NCBI GenBank assembly: GCA_036477795.1
Contig: JAZGDL010000256.1
Span: 1-32,794, forward strand
DNA: 32,794 nucleotides
Source: JAZGDL01 sp036477795
GTDB taxonomy: Bacteria; Planctomycetota; Phycisphaerae; UBA1845
Reading direction: 5' to 3'
Positions 8,401 through 15,568 of this stretch are shown piece after piece (within the stretch, counting starts at the first letter, position 1; the number at the start of each line of letters is the position of its first letter). The position numbers were made by a program, and so were the translations under genes. A model generated the notes under the pieces. That model worked only from the letters and a program-made list of their open reading frames with translations, did no database searches and was not told where the DNA came from.

Positions 8401-9430
8401 CAGACAGCGACTGCTCACGTTGCTGGGGTGCTGGCTCATTACGGAGCCGACGGGCGGGTGCGCCCGGCCCGAGGGCTTGCTGTTCCCTGCGATGGAACCG
8501 CCGATGGTCTGGCCGCCGTCGCCCAACCGGCCGCGGATCAGGTACGTCGGCACGCTGTCGGACAGTGGGGATTTGAAAGCCGCCCAATCGGGCTTGGAAG
8601 TGACCAAGGCTGTTTTTCGTGGTCCCCGGCCGCCGATCCGGTTCGCCGGCCCGCTGGCTGTCGCGGTCCATCCCCGAGGAGTCCTGGCGGTGGCTGACGG
8701 TGCGGCGGCGGCGGTTCACCTGATCGACCTTGAAGCCCGTACCCATCGACGCGTCAACGGTTGGGATGACCAACGCTTCGTCGTGCCCCTCGGTGTCGCC
8801 TGGGCCGGCGACAGGCTCTTCGTCTCCGATGCCCAGCGTCATGAGGTGATCGAATTGGACATGCAAGGTCGATACCTCAGGCGGTTCGGCGCCGAAGTGC
8901 TGAGCCGCCCTGTGGGAATCGCCTACCTCCCGGATCGTGACCGGCTCTACGTTGTCGACGGCGCGTCCCATCGGCTGGCTGTGTTCGACCTGACAGGTGC
9001 GTTGGTCGAGACTATCGGTCAGCGCGGCGCAGGTCCCGGCGAATTCAATTTTCCGACCCACATTTGCTACGCCGATGGGCGGTTGTTGGTGGCGGACAGC
9101 GGCAACTTCCGGGTTCAACTGCTCGATCCGGACGGCCGATGCCTTCGGACCATCGGGCAAGAAGGGGACGGCGCGGGCGACTTTGCCATGCCCAAGGGAG
9201 TGGCTTTCGACAGTGATGGCCACGTCTACGTGGGCGACACACGTTTTGAGAATATTCAGGTGTTCGACGTGGACGGGCGGCTCTTGATGGCCTGGGGAGA
9301 AGAAGGTGGTGACGTTGGCGAGTTTTCGCTGCCGGCGGGACTTGCCATCGATGAGCGGGATCGCATCTGGGTCGCTGATGCCGGCAATCGCCGAATCCAG
9401 GTCTTTGCCTACATGGGGGATGCACAATGA
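8381..9430 (+). CDS. NHL-repeat beta-propeller protein, probably exported
   Basis: A 349-residue protein made mostly of NHL repeats: LRRFGAEVLSRPVGIAY, LVETIGQRGAGPGEFNFPTH, LRTIGQEGDGAGDFAMPKG, LMAWGEEGGDVGEFSLPAG, each followed by a D-x-x-x-R-I-Q-V-F type strand, consistent with a six-bladed propeller. The N-terminus has two candidate lipidation cysteines, C17 (LLGC) and C27 (TGGC). Neither context is ideal. The frame is open upstream to 8306, but ATG at 8381 follows GGGAG and gives a signal-like start, so it is chosen. It overlaps the barrel gene, and its stop overlaps the start of the next cytochrome (ATGA). NHL propellers occur in several bacterial electron-export clusters, where their role is probably docking or assembly. 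Confidence 0.85.
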   Translation: MCLSVASRQRLLTLLGCWLITEPTGGCARPEGLLFPAMEPPMVWPPSPNRPRIRYVGTLSDSGDLKAAQSGLEVTKAVFRGPRPPIRFAGPLAVAVHPRGVLAVADGAAAAVHLIDLEARTHRRVNGWDDQRFVVPLGVAWAGDRLFVSDAQRHEVIELDMQGRYLRRFGAEVLSRPVGIAYLPDRDRLYVVDGASHRLAVFDLTGALVETIGQRGAGPGEFNFPTHICYADGRLLVADSGNFRVQLLDPDGRCLRTIGQEGDGAGDFAMPKGVAFDSDGHVYVGDTRFENIQVFDVDGRLLMAWGEEGGDVGEFSLPAGLAIDERDRIWVADAGNRRIQVFAYMGDAQ

Positions 9431-11448
9431 CGATGCGTTGTGACGTTACCCAACGGCGAACAGAGTGCTGTGCCGAGAATCCTTTCTCGGCGGACCGCTG
9501 TGCCGAGAATCCTTTCTCGGCACTTGGGGCGAGATACGATGGGTGGCCCACGTCTTTAGACGGGTGGCCCACCTCCTTTGGAGGTGGGGGAGCCGATGAT
9601 CGTGGGGCGGTTCACGTGAGCGCATATCATCGCGTCCCCCATGTCCAAAGGACATGGGCCACCCTTCGATCCCTTAAGGTCGCGGCTCATGTCGCTTTAG
9701 CCCTCGGCGTGATCGCCGCCGGGGCGCTGGCCGACGAGTCCGTGGTCAACTCCAAGCACGATCTGTCGGCGCGGGGCCCGGGGCCTATTCGCGGGGTCAA
9801 TGAATCCGAAATCTGCATCTTCTGCCACGCGCCGCACAACGCAGCCCCACAAACACCGCTGTGGAACCGGGAGAATCCGCGCACCCACTATCGCATTTAC
9901 CAGAGCTCAACGACCGAGGCACGGGTCGATCAGCCGTCCGGCCCCTCAAAGATGTGTCTCAGTTGCCATGACGGATCCATGGCGCTGGGAAACGTGCTCT
10001 CACGTCCGGTCACGGAGCCCATCGTAATGACTGCGCGGACCATTCCACCCGGAACGGCTGATCTGACCAGCGACCTTTCCGACGATCATCCTATAGGATT
10101 CCGATACGACCGGGCGCTCACCAACGCCGACCGCCAGATTCGTCCGCCGGAGGTGATCAGCCGGGAGCTGCCGCTGGGGGTGCACGGTGAGATGCATTGC
10201 ACGACCTGCCACGATCCCCACAACAATGAGCTGGGCGATTTTCTGAGGATCTCGGATCAGATGTCGGCCATATGTATCACCTGTCATAACCGTGATGGAT
10301 GGCGTCACGCATCGCACGCCACCAGCCGCAAGCGAACCACCGGCAGAACCGTTGATCCGACGGAGCGGCTCAAGTACGCGTCGATGATGGACAATGGTTG
10401 TCTCAACTGTCACAAGGTCCACTCCGCCGGCCAGCGCGAAAGGCTTCTCCGTTTCCGCCGGGAGGAGGACGGTTGTCTGAACTGCCACAGCGGCACCGTA
10501 GCCGGTTTCAACATCGCCGCTGACATCGCCAAGCGCTCCAGTCATGACGTTCGCTTTCGCACGGGAGTGCACGATCCCGCCGAAACGCCCTTCAACATGC
10601 GGCGCCACGTCGAATGTGTCGACTGCCACAACCCGCACGCCGTACAGCCCAACCCCATCGGCAGGGTACGCGGGACGCTCGGTCAAATCGTGAAGGGGCC
10701 CAGTCTACATGTGTCAGGAATCACCATCACGGGTCGCGAAACGAATAACGCCACGTTCGGGTACGAGATCTGTTTCAAGTGTCACGGGGACGGCCTGGCC
10801 CGGCCGCGCCTGCGAACCTCTCGGCAGATCAGCCAGACCAATACGCGGCTGGAGTTTCAGCCGTCGAATCCGTCATTCCATCCCATAGCCGGTCCGCGGC
10901 GCAATCAGGATGTGGTGAGTCTCATTTCACCGCTTCGGGTCGGCAGTATCATCACCTGCACCGACTGCCATAACAGCGACAACGCCCGCTCGTTTGGTGG
11001 ATCCGGCGCCAATGGGCCGCACGGCTCGATCAACCAGCCGCTGCTGGTGCGCAACTATGATACCGACGACTTCACTGCCGAAAGTGAGGCGGCCTATGCA
11101 CTCTGCTACGGTTGTCACAGCCGTGACAGCATTCTGGGCGACGAGAGCTTCTCCCGGCACCGCCGCCATATCGTTAACATCGGCGGCACGTGCAGCGTCT
11201 GCCATGACGCCCACGGCATTTATCGAGGCCAAGGCAATGCGACGAATCACAGCAGCCTGATCAATTTCGACCGTTCGGTGGTGACACCCGCGGCAGGACG
11301 ATTGGAGCACACCGACACCGGGCGCCTTTCGGGCAACTGCACGCTCACCTGCCACGGCTTCGCACACGTGAACTTGCCCTACGGCAGTAGCGCGGGCAGC
11401 GTAGCGGCCCGCTCGCAGAGCCGATGGCGACAAGGAGTAAACCGATGA
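9427..11448 (+). CDS. Large multihaem c-type cytochrome (11 CXXCH plus one CX3CH)
   Basis: A 673-residue product with CXXCH motifs beginning at C130, C177, C258, C283, C325, C350, C397, C449, C511, C560 and C589, and a final CTLTCH at C638. Residues 108-290 form a four-haem module (SKHDLS, CIFCHAPHN, PLWN, CLSCHDG, DHPIGF, CTTCHDPHN, CITCH) that is repeated as the whole of the next protein. The hydrophobic export segment (about residues 84-101, ending GALADE) is preceded by about 80 residues encoded by R3 and R1 repeats, an odd position for a Sec signal. ATG at 9427 has a GGGGGA site and an ATGA overlap with the NHL gene. GTG at 9616 inside R1 is an alternative start. It is likely a long-range electron carrier in the outer-membrane complex. 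Confidence 0.88.
   Translation: MTMRCDVTQRRTECCAENPFSADRCAENPFSALGARYDGWPTSLDGWPTSFGGGGADDRGAVHVSAYHRVPHVQRTWATLRSLKVAAHVALALGVIAAGALADESVVNSKHDLSARGPGPIRGVNESEICIFCHAPHNAAPQTPLWNRENPRTHYRIYQSSTTEARVDQPSGPSKMCLSCHDGSMALGNVLSRPVTEPIVMTARTIPPGTADLTSDLSDDHPIGFRYDRALTNADRQIRPPEVISRELPLGVHGEMHCTTCHDPHNNELGDFLRISDQMSAICITCHNRDGWRHASHATSRKRTTGRTVDPTERLKYASMMDNGCLNCHKVHSAGQRERLLRFRREEDGCLNCHSGTVAGFNIAADIAKRSSHDVRFRTGVHDPAETPFNMRRHVECVDCHNPHAVQPNPIGRVRGTLGQIVKGPSLHVSGITITGRETNNATFGYEICFKCHGDGLARPRLRTSRQISQTNTRLEFQPSNPSFHPIAGPRRNQDVVSLISPLRVGSIITCTDCHNSDNARSFGGSGANGPHGSINQPLLVRNYDTDDFTAESEAAYALCYGCHSRDSILGDESFSRHRRHIVNIGGTCSVCHDAHGIYRGQGNATNHSSLINFDRSVVTPAAGRLEHTDTGRLSGNCTLTCHGFAHVNLPYGSSAGSVAARSQSRWRQGVNR
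9470..9523. repeat. R3 palindrome, two tandem copies inside a reading frame
   Basis: TGCCGAGAATCCTTTCTCGG occurs twice with a 30-bp period. Each copy is a hairpin (CCGAGAA/TTCTCGG around a 4-nt loop). The second copy, 9500-9523, is perfectly palindromic from GTGCC to GGCAC. In the cytochrome frame they encode CAENPFSA twice. Related hairpins lie at 27132-27186. Confidence 0.85.
9541..9664. mobile_element. R1 palindromic element inside the cytochrome 5' end
   Basis: The core 9562-9664 is 103 bp with terminal inverted repeats GGGTGGCCCA/TGGGCCACCC and two internal hairpins: ACCTCCTTTGGAGGT and ATGTCCAAAGGACAT. A short partial repeat (9541-9561) with its own GTCTTTAGAC hairpin precedes it. The whole stretch is open in the frame of the large cytochrome and encodes its residues 39-80. 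Confidence 0.85.
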
Positions 11449-12029
11449 TACGAGCTAAAACTCCCAGAGTATCGATTGTCGTCCTGCTGGGGATGTTCGC
11501 GGGGCTGACCTGGGCGGGCATCGAAGGGTCCAAGCACGATTTCAGCAACGAGGCCTGGTCCAAGGATGATACCTGCGGGGCTTGCCACGTGCCGCACCGT
11601 CAGCAGATTCCCAAAGCGGCGCCGCTCTGGGATCCCGACGCTGACCTGACACGCACCTTCGGTGCAGGTAAGACCCCAACGAATCTCCCCGGCGGCGGAA
11701 CGCGGATGTGCATCCGCTGCCACGACGGCACCATCGCCAAGGACACCCTCCCCGCAGCAAAACGCGAGCGGTTTGTCTACAAGCAGCATCCCGGTCTCTT
11801 CAGCAGCGGCCACCAGACGAGCGATCATCCGGTCGGCATAGAGTACCCACAGTTCGACAAGGGGTTTCGCCCGATGACCTCGGTGCTGGCAAGCGGAACC
11901 GTTATTTTGCCCGACGGCAGGGTGGAGTGTATCTCTTGCCACGACCCGCACAACCAGGCAGGCAATGATCACATGCTGGTACGAAGTAACGCTCGCAGTG
12001 CCCTTTGTCTGACGTGCCATGAGAAATGA
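11445..12029 (+). CDS. Small tetrahaem c-type cytochrome
   Basis: A 194-residue exported cytochrome with a signal peptide (IVVLLGMFAGLTWAG) and four CXXCH motifs at C44, C89, C162 and C188. Seven further histidines, including SKHD, VPH, DHP and DPH, could be distal ligands. Its order of landmarks (SKHDFS, CGACHVPH, PLW, CIRCHDG, DHPVG, CISCHDPHN, CLTCH) matches residues 108-290 of the preceding cytochrome, so the two are related by duplication. AAGGAG seven bases before ATG 11445 decides the start over ATG 11424. The start overlaps the upstream stop (ATGA). It could be a soluble shuttle, or, by loose analogy with small tetrahaem filament cytochromes such as OmcE, a polymerising subunit. That last idea is speculative. 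Confidence 0.9.
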   Translation: MIRAKTPRVSIVVLLGMFAGLTWAGIEGSKHDFSNEAWSKDDTCGACHVPHRQQIPKAAPLWDPDADLTRTFGAGKTPTNLPGGGTRMCIRCHDGTIAKDTLPAAKRERFVYKQHPGLFSSGHQTSDHPVGIEYPQFDKGFRPMTSVLASGTVILPDGRVECISCHDPHNQAGNDHMLVRSNARSALCLTCHEK

Positions 12030-12054
12030 TCCTTAGCAGCCGGTAGGTCCGCCA

Positions 12055-13242
12055 ATGATCGAACGACGAAGACAACTCCTTGCCGCCGCCTGTTGTGTTG
12101 TGGTGGTTGTTCTGCCGGGCGGCTTGCTGGGTATCGTGGCGGGTTGCGCATCGACGGCGGTAACCGCCAACCCCGAAGCCCACGGATTCAAATCCGTGTG
12201 TTTCCCGCCCCCTCCGACTTCGCCGCGAGTGATCCACCTCAGGTCGTTTAACAGTCTGAGCGATCTTGTGCCGCGGCGCTTCAGCTTTGTGGAACTGGTG
12301 CGCGGCCGGCCAATCGGTGCGCACGTGGGAACCCCCGCCGGGATCGCTTTTCATGACGGGCATCTTTATATCTGTGACACCAGCATCAACGCGGTTCACG
12401 ACTGGGACCTGAGTAGCGGTGAAGCCAGGCGGATCGGCCTGTCCGGCGATGGAGTCCTCGCCAAACCGGTGGCGGTGGCCGTCGACGAGGGCGCGACCCT
12501 CTACGTCGCTGACACGGTGCTGGCCGAGGTGGTGGCCTTCGATGCCACCGGGCGATTGACCGCCCGATACGCTCCGCCCGATCGCAAGCAGTATAAACCT
12601 GTGGCCGTTGCCGTGCGAAGCTCGCAGCTTTTTGTAGCTGACATCGCCGCACATCGAGTGGACGTCTTCTCCGCCGCCGAGTCCGTAGCGTCACCCCTTG
12701 TGGGTGACGCATCCTCGCAACGGCGCCACCCACAAGGGGTGGCGCTACCGCGTCGGGGAGAGCATCTCGCCAGCTTTGGACGCCCCGGAAGCGAACTCGG
12801 GGAATTCTACTTTCCCATGGGGCTGGCCATGGATCCGGACGGCAGCTTTTTGGTCTCTGACATGATGAACGGGCGCTTGCAGCGGTTCGATTCCGGGCAC
12901 ACCGCGATAGCCGCCTTAGGCCGGCTGGGAGACCGATACGGTGACATGGGCAGACCCAGGCATCTCGCTGTCGGACCGGACGGCGTAATCTTCATCGCCG
13001 ACACCCAGTTCGCCCACATCCATCTGGTCAACCGGCAGGGGCAGTTACTGATGTTAATGGGCGGCCCTGAGGATCAGCCGGGCGGCACGCCCATGCCCGT
13101 GGGTGTGGCCGTAGCGCCGACGCTGCCCCAGAAGCTCGCTTCGTTGGTTCCCACCGGTTTTGAAGCCAGCTACTTCCTGTTCACCGCCAATACGATCGGC
13201 ACGAAGCGAATCAGTCTATTCGCCGTGGGTTCAACGCGCTAG
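12055..13242 (+). CDS. NHL-repeat propeller lipoprotein with in-frame palindromic insert
   Basis: A 395-residue lipoprotein: basic start MIERRR, hydrophobic core, lipobox IVAGC with C31 lipidated. Propeller blades follow (PAGIAFHDGHLYICDT, PVAVAVDEGATLYVADT, PVAVAVRSSQLFVADI, PMGLAMDPDGSFLVSDMM, PRHLAVGPDGVIFIADT), each with the NHL pattern. Residues 211-232 (SVASPLVGDASSQ and onward) come from an R2 palindrome inserted, without breaking the frame, between DVFSAAE and HLASFG, where other blades have a short turn. GGTAGGT before the ATG serves as a ribosome-binding site. It follows the tetrahaem gene by 25 bp and is probably the last gene of the operon. Confidence 0.85.
   Translation: MIERRRQLLAAACCVVVVVLPGGLLGIVAGCASTAVTANPEAHGFKSVCFPPPPTSPRVIHLRSFNSLSDLVPRRFSFVELVRGRPIGAHVGTPAGIAFHDGHLYICDTSINAVHDWDLSSGEARRIGLSGDGVLAKPVAVAVDEGATLYVADTVLAEVVAFDATGRLTARYAPPDRKQYKPVAVAVRSSQLFVADIAAHRVDVFSAAESVASPLVGDASSQRRHPQGVALPRRGEHLASFGRPGSELGEFYFPMGLAMDPDGSFLVSDMMNGRLQRFDSGHTAIAALGRLGDRYGDMGRPRHLAVGPDGVIFIADTQFAHIHLVNRQGQLLMLMGGPEDQPGGTPMPVGVAVAPTLPQKLASLVPTGFEASYFLFTANTIGTKRISLFAVGSTR
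12685..12748. repeat. R2 double-hairpin element inside a coding region
   Basis: Left arm 12685-12710 (GTAGCGTCACCCC onward) and right arm 12723-12748 are inverted copies, and each arm is itself a hairpin (GCGTCACCC/GGGTGACGC and GCGCCACCC/GGGTGGCGC). The left hairpin carries a T-A pair where the right one and both arms at 15355-15417 have C-G, a paired change that preserves the stem. Confidence 0.85.
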
Positions 13243-13298
13243 TCATTCATTAACGAACAAAACATCAACGCTGAGTACGCACTTCGAGCCCGATGGGC

Positions 13299-13336
13299 GG
13301 GTGGCCTACCTCGTTTCGAGGTGGGGGGCACGATGA
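13299..13336. repeat. Degenerate R1 fragment in the gap after the NHL gene
   Basis: GGGTGGCCTACCTCGTTTCG and the following AGGTGGGG match the first R1 hairpin, but with CTCG/CGAG in place of CTCC/GGAG, so pairing is kept. The rest of 13243-13583, between the convergent NHL and cysC genes, shows only decayed R1-like sequence and no gene I can support. Confidence 0.6.
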
Positions 13337-13583
13337 TCCACTCGCCAACGTCGTACCATGTCGTATTCATCGAGCCCCCACAGCCCCGGCTGTTGCGGTT
13401 GAGGGTCCTGTAATATCGGTCACCACGCGCATGCCGGTCGGGCCACAGAACTCAAGACGCCGACACACTCGGACGATACGACCATTCGGCTGCGGGTCTC
13501 CACCTCAAGCAGGTGGGCAGCCTGCGTACGAGGATCCGAGCCACGGCGAGCTCGGGTCCTCTCGCTTTGCGCAGGCGGCGTTG

Positions 13584-14204
13584 TCATGCAGATTTTCCCG
13601 GCAGATTACCACGTTCTTGCAGAAGTTTGATGATGATAGCACTGGCCTGCTGGGGTGATTGTGTGCCCGGGTCGATGACCAGTTCCGGGGCGGTAGGCGC
13701 CTCGTAGGGGTCGTCGATGCCGGTGAAACCTTTGATTTCGCCGGCCCGGGCCTTCTTGTACAAACCCTTGGGGTCGCGCTGCTCACACAATTCGATGGAG
13801 GCGTCGACGTACACTTCGATAAAGTTCTCGGCGCCGATAACTTCGCGAGCGGCGTCGCGGTCCGCCCGGTAGGGGCTGATGAAGGCCGTGCAGGTGATAA
13901 TGCCGGTGTCCACAAAAAGCTTGCCCACCTCGGCGATACGCCGGATATTCTCCTTGCGGTCCTCCGCGCTGAAGCCCAGGTTCTTGTTCAATCCATGGCG
14001 GATGTTGTCGCCGTCGAGCACATAGGCCAATCGACCGCTCTCGACCAGGGCGTGCTCCAGCGTGAACGCGATGGTGCTCTTGCCCGAGGCGCTCAAGCCG
14101 GTGAACCAGATCAACACGCCCTTTTGTTTGAGCAGTGTCTCGCGTTCGGTGCGGCTGGCGTGCCCCTCGTGCCAGGTAATGTTGGTGGCCTTGATCTCAG
14201 TCAA
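13584..14204 (-). CDS. cysC: Adenylylsulfate (APS) kinase
   Basis: Phosphorylates adenosine 5'-phosphosulfate to PAPS in sulfate activation. The 206-residue product has the family length (E. coli about 201). The P-loop GLSASGKST lies at residues 36-44, DGDN at 64-67, the substrate-binding stretch RHGLNKNLGFS follows, and FISPYRADRD contains the serine (S110) that is phosphorylated in the E. coli enzyme. The KGLYKKARAGEIKGFTGID segment is also typical. The frame is open to an ATG at 14282, but TTG at 14204 follows AGGAGC by 6 nt and directly precedes TEIKATNITWHEG, a normal CysC N-terminus. No cysD/cysN is visible, so PAPS could serve sulfation or assimilation. Confidence 0.95.
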   Translation of the reverse strand: MTEIKATNITWHEGHASRTERETLLKQKGVLIWFTGLSASGKSTIAFTLEHALVESGRLAYVLDGDNIRHGLNKNLGFSAEDRKENIRRIAEVGKLFVDTGIITCTAFISPYRADRDAAREVIGAENFIEVYVDASIELCEQRDPKGLYKKARAGEIKGFTGIDDPYEAPTAPELVIDPGTQSPQQASAIIIKLLQERGNLPGKSA

Positions 14205-14378
14205 TGATTCGCTCCTGATAATGCCCAGCTCCGGTCCAAAAAACGATGAACCCAGTATAGAAACCACAGCGAGTGGGTACAACCTCTATCGACCGGTTCT
14301 CAGGGCCGATTTGCAGTTGAACTAAAACCTTTCGATAGATGGGTCGCACCCCGAGGCCGGTTGCGGCCCCGCCGTCTG

Positions 14379-14407
14379 TGGCAACCCGGGCGATGAAGTG
14401 ATACAAT
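14379..14407 (+). promoter_or_regulatory. Possible promoter of the peroxidase gene
   Basis: TACAAT at 14402-14407 is preceded by TG at 14399-14400 (extended -10 form). A weak TGGCAA lies 17 bp upstream at 14379-14384. This would give a leader of about 50 nt. The match is partial, and planctomycete promoter consensus is uncertain. Confidence 0.3.
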
Positions 14408-14462
14408 CCGCCCATTCCAGGCGGGCCGTTCAGCATCAGTTAACAAAGGAGAAGGCAAATCA

Positions 14463-15068
14463 ATGAAACCCGTATATCTGACTGCGGTTATCCTCGCAGC
14501 CGGCATGAGTGCTTCCGCGATGGCGGGCGAGAACGGCATCGCCCCATCCACACCGGATCCTCAGAGGAAGGTTAATGACGTGTATGAATTTGAAGTGGAA
14601 TCGATCGACGGCCAGCCGGTGAAGCTATCGAAGTACCAGGGGCTGGTGTTGATGATCGTCAACGTCGCCAGCCGGTGAGGGCTCACCAAGTCCACGTACT
14701 CCAGTTTGGAGTCGACGTACCGCAAGTACCGGGACCGCGGATTTCGCGTTCTGGCCTTTCCCGCCAACAACTTCATGGGCCAGGAGCCCGGCACCAACCA
14801 GGAGATCAAGGCGTTTTGTACCAAGAGTTTCGACGTCACCTTCGATCTCTTCGCCAAGGTGTCGGTCAAGGGCAAGGACCAGTGCGATCTGTACAAGTAC
14901 CTCACGGACAAGAAGGCCGACCACGGCCAGGGCGGCGCCGTGCAGTGGAATTTCCAGAAGTACATCGTCGACCGCAAGGGTAAGGTGATCGCCAAGTTCA
15001 GCCCCCGCACCATGCCGGACGATCCCAAAGTGATCGAAGTGATCGAAAAGGCCCTGGGCGCGAGCTGA
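14463..15068 (+). CDS. Exported selenocysteine-containing glutathione peroxidase
   Basis: Reduces hydroperoxides, probably in the periplasm. The signal peptide is MKPVYLTAVILAAGMSASAMA. The thioredoxin-fold peroxidase follows: VNVASR, then an in-frame TGA (14676-14678, residue 72), then GLTKSTYSSLE. The TGA falls exactly at the catalytic Cys/Sec position of GPx (NVAS-x-U/C-G-x-T). The rest of the tetrad is present: Q in FPANNFMGQEPG and W/N in VQWNFQKYIVD. Similarity continues unbroken past the TGA to a normal end (201 residues), so read-through as selenocysteine is far more likely than a nonsense mutation. Standard gene callers would split it into a 71-residue ORF and a C-terminal ORF. AAGGAG precedes the ATG. 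A SECIS-like hairpin follows the TGA. Confidence 0.9.
14694..14718 (+). promoter_or_regulatory. Bacterial SECIS-like hairpin
   Basis: In the mRNA, ACGU-ACUCC (14694-14702) pairs with GGAGU (14708-14712) and, after a 2-nt CG bulge, ACGU (14715-14718). The apical loop is AGUUU. The loop centre is about 27 nt after the UGA, and a G lies in the first two loop positions. Both fit the published bacterial SECIS model (loop roughly 16-37 nt downstream, G near the loop start). It would bind SelB to direct Sec insertion. Confidence 0.7.
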
Positions 15069-15121
15069 CAGAGTGATCGGACCACGGATCTAATGGATGC
15101 GATGGGTAGCCCACGGCGGGT

Positions 15122-15200
15122 GGGTGGCCTACCTCCTTTGGAGGTGGGGGAGCCGATGATCGTCGGGCGGTTCACGTGAGCGCATATCATCGCGTCCCCC
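15122..15200. mobile_element. R1 element, 3'-truncated copy
   Basis: Matches the first 79 bp of R1, from GGGTGGCC through the ACCTCC/GGAGGT hairpin to CGCGTCCCCC. The second hairpin and right terminus are missing, replaced by the heptamer hairpin starting at 15207. The 500-bp gap 15069-15568 is made almost entirely of repeats. I see no gene there. Confidence 0.8.
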
Positions 15201-15206
15201 GGGGAG

Positions 15207-15290
15207 GAATGGCGAATGGCGAATAGCGAATAGCGAAAACAGGAGCGGCCGCGCCCCTTTTCGCCATTCTGAATTCGCCATTCGCTATTG
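15207..15290. repeat. Heptamer array forming an imperfect hairpin
   Basis: Units ATGGCGA/ATAGCGA repeat from 15207. After a GC-rich spacer (GGAGCGGCCGCGCCCC) the complementary units TTCGCCA/TTCGCTA run to about 15290. It sits exactly where the R1 copies at 15122 and 15299 break off and begin. Confidence 0.8.
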
Positions 15291-15298
15291 CTCTGGCC

Positions 15299-15524
15299 GG
15301 GTGGCCCACCTCCTTTGGGGTTTGTCGATTTAGTCGTTTGGAGCGCTCCCTGATGTAGCGCCACCCCTTGTGGGTGGCGCCAAACGGGGGAGCGCCACCC
15401 ACAAGGGGTGGCGCTACAGACTAAATCGACAGCCGCTTTGGAGGTGGGGGAGCCGATGATCGTCGGGCGGTTCACGCGAGCGCATATCATCGCGTCCCCC
15501 ATGTCCAAAGGACATGGGCCACCC
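15299..15524. mobile_element. R1 element interrupted by a nested insertion
   Basis: The left part 15299-15318 and right part 15436-15524 together rebuild a full R1. The break lies in the loop of the first hairpin (CTTTGG), and CTTTGG is present on both sides (15313-15318 and 15436-15441), consistent with a 6-bp target duplication. Confidence 0.85.
15319..15435. mobile_element. 117-bp palindromic insertion containing an R2 pair
   Basis: Terminal inverted repeats TGTCGATTTAGTC (15323-15335) and GACTAAATCGACA (15419-15431) enclose two R2 arms (15355-15380 and 15392-15417). It is inserted in R1 and flanked by a CTTTGG duplication. The R2 in the NHL gene lacks these outer arms, so R2 may exist in a short and a long form. 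Confidence 0.8.
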
Positions 15525-15568
15525 AGCCAGCGTCATGAATCGACAGGTCCTGTAGGCTTAGGATCGGC

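Noticed and set aside
8357..9427. 356-codon open frame antisense to the NHL gene
   Set aside because: It is a shadow of the NHL repeats on the other strand, with no domain or start signal.
14676..14678. TGA as a nonsense mutation making a peroxidase pseudogene
   Set aside because: Codons downstream remain conserved to a normal C-terminus, the TGA is exactly at the catalytic position, and a SECIS-like hairpin follows.
15100..15540. Repeat cluster considered as a CRISPR array
   Set aside because: There are no regular spacers. The repeats are palindromic elements of different families, some nested, and no cas genes are seen.
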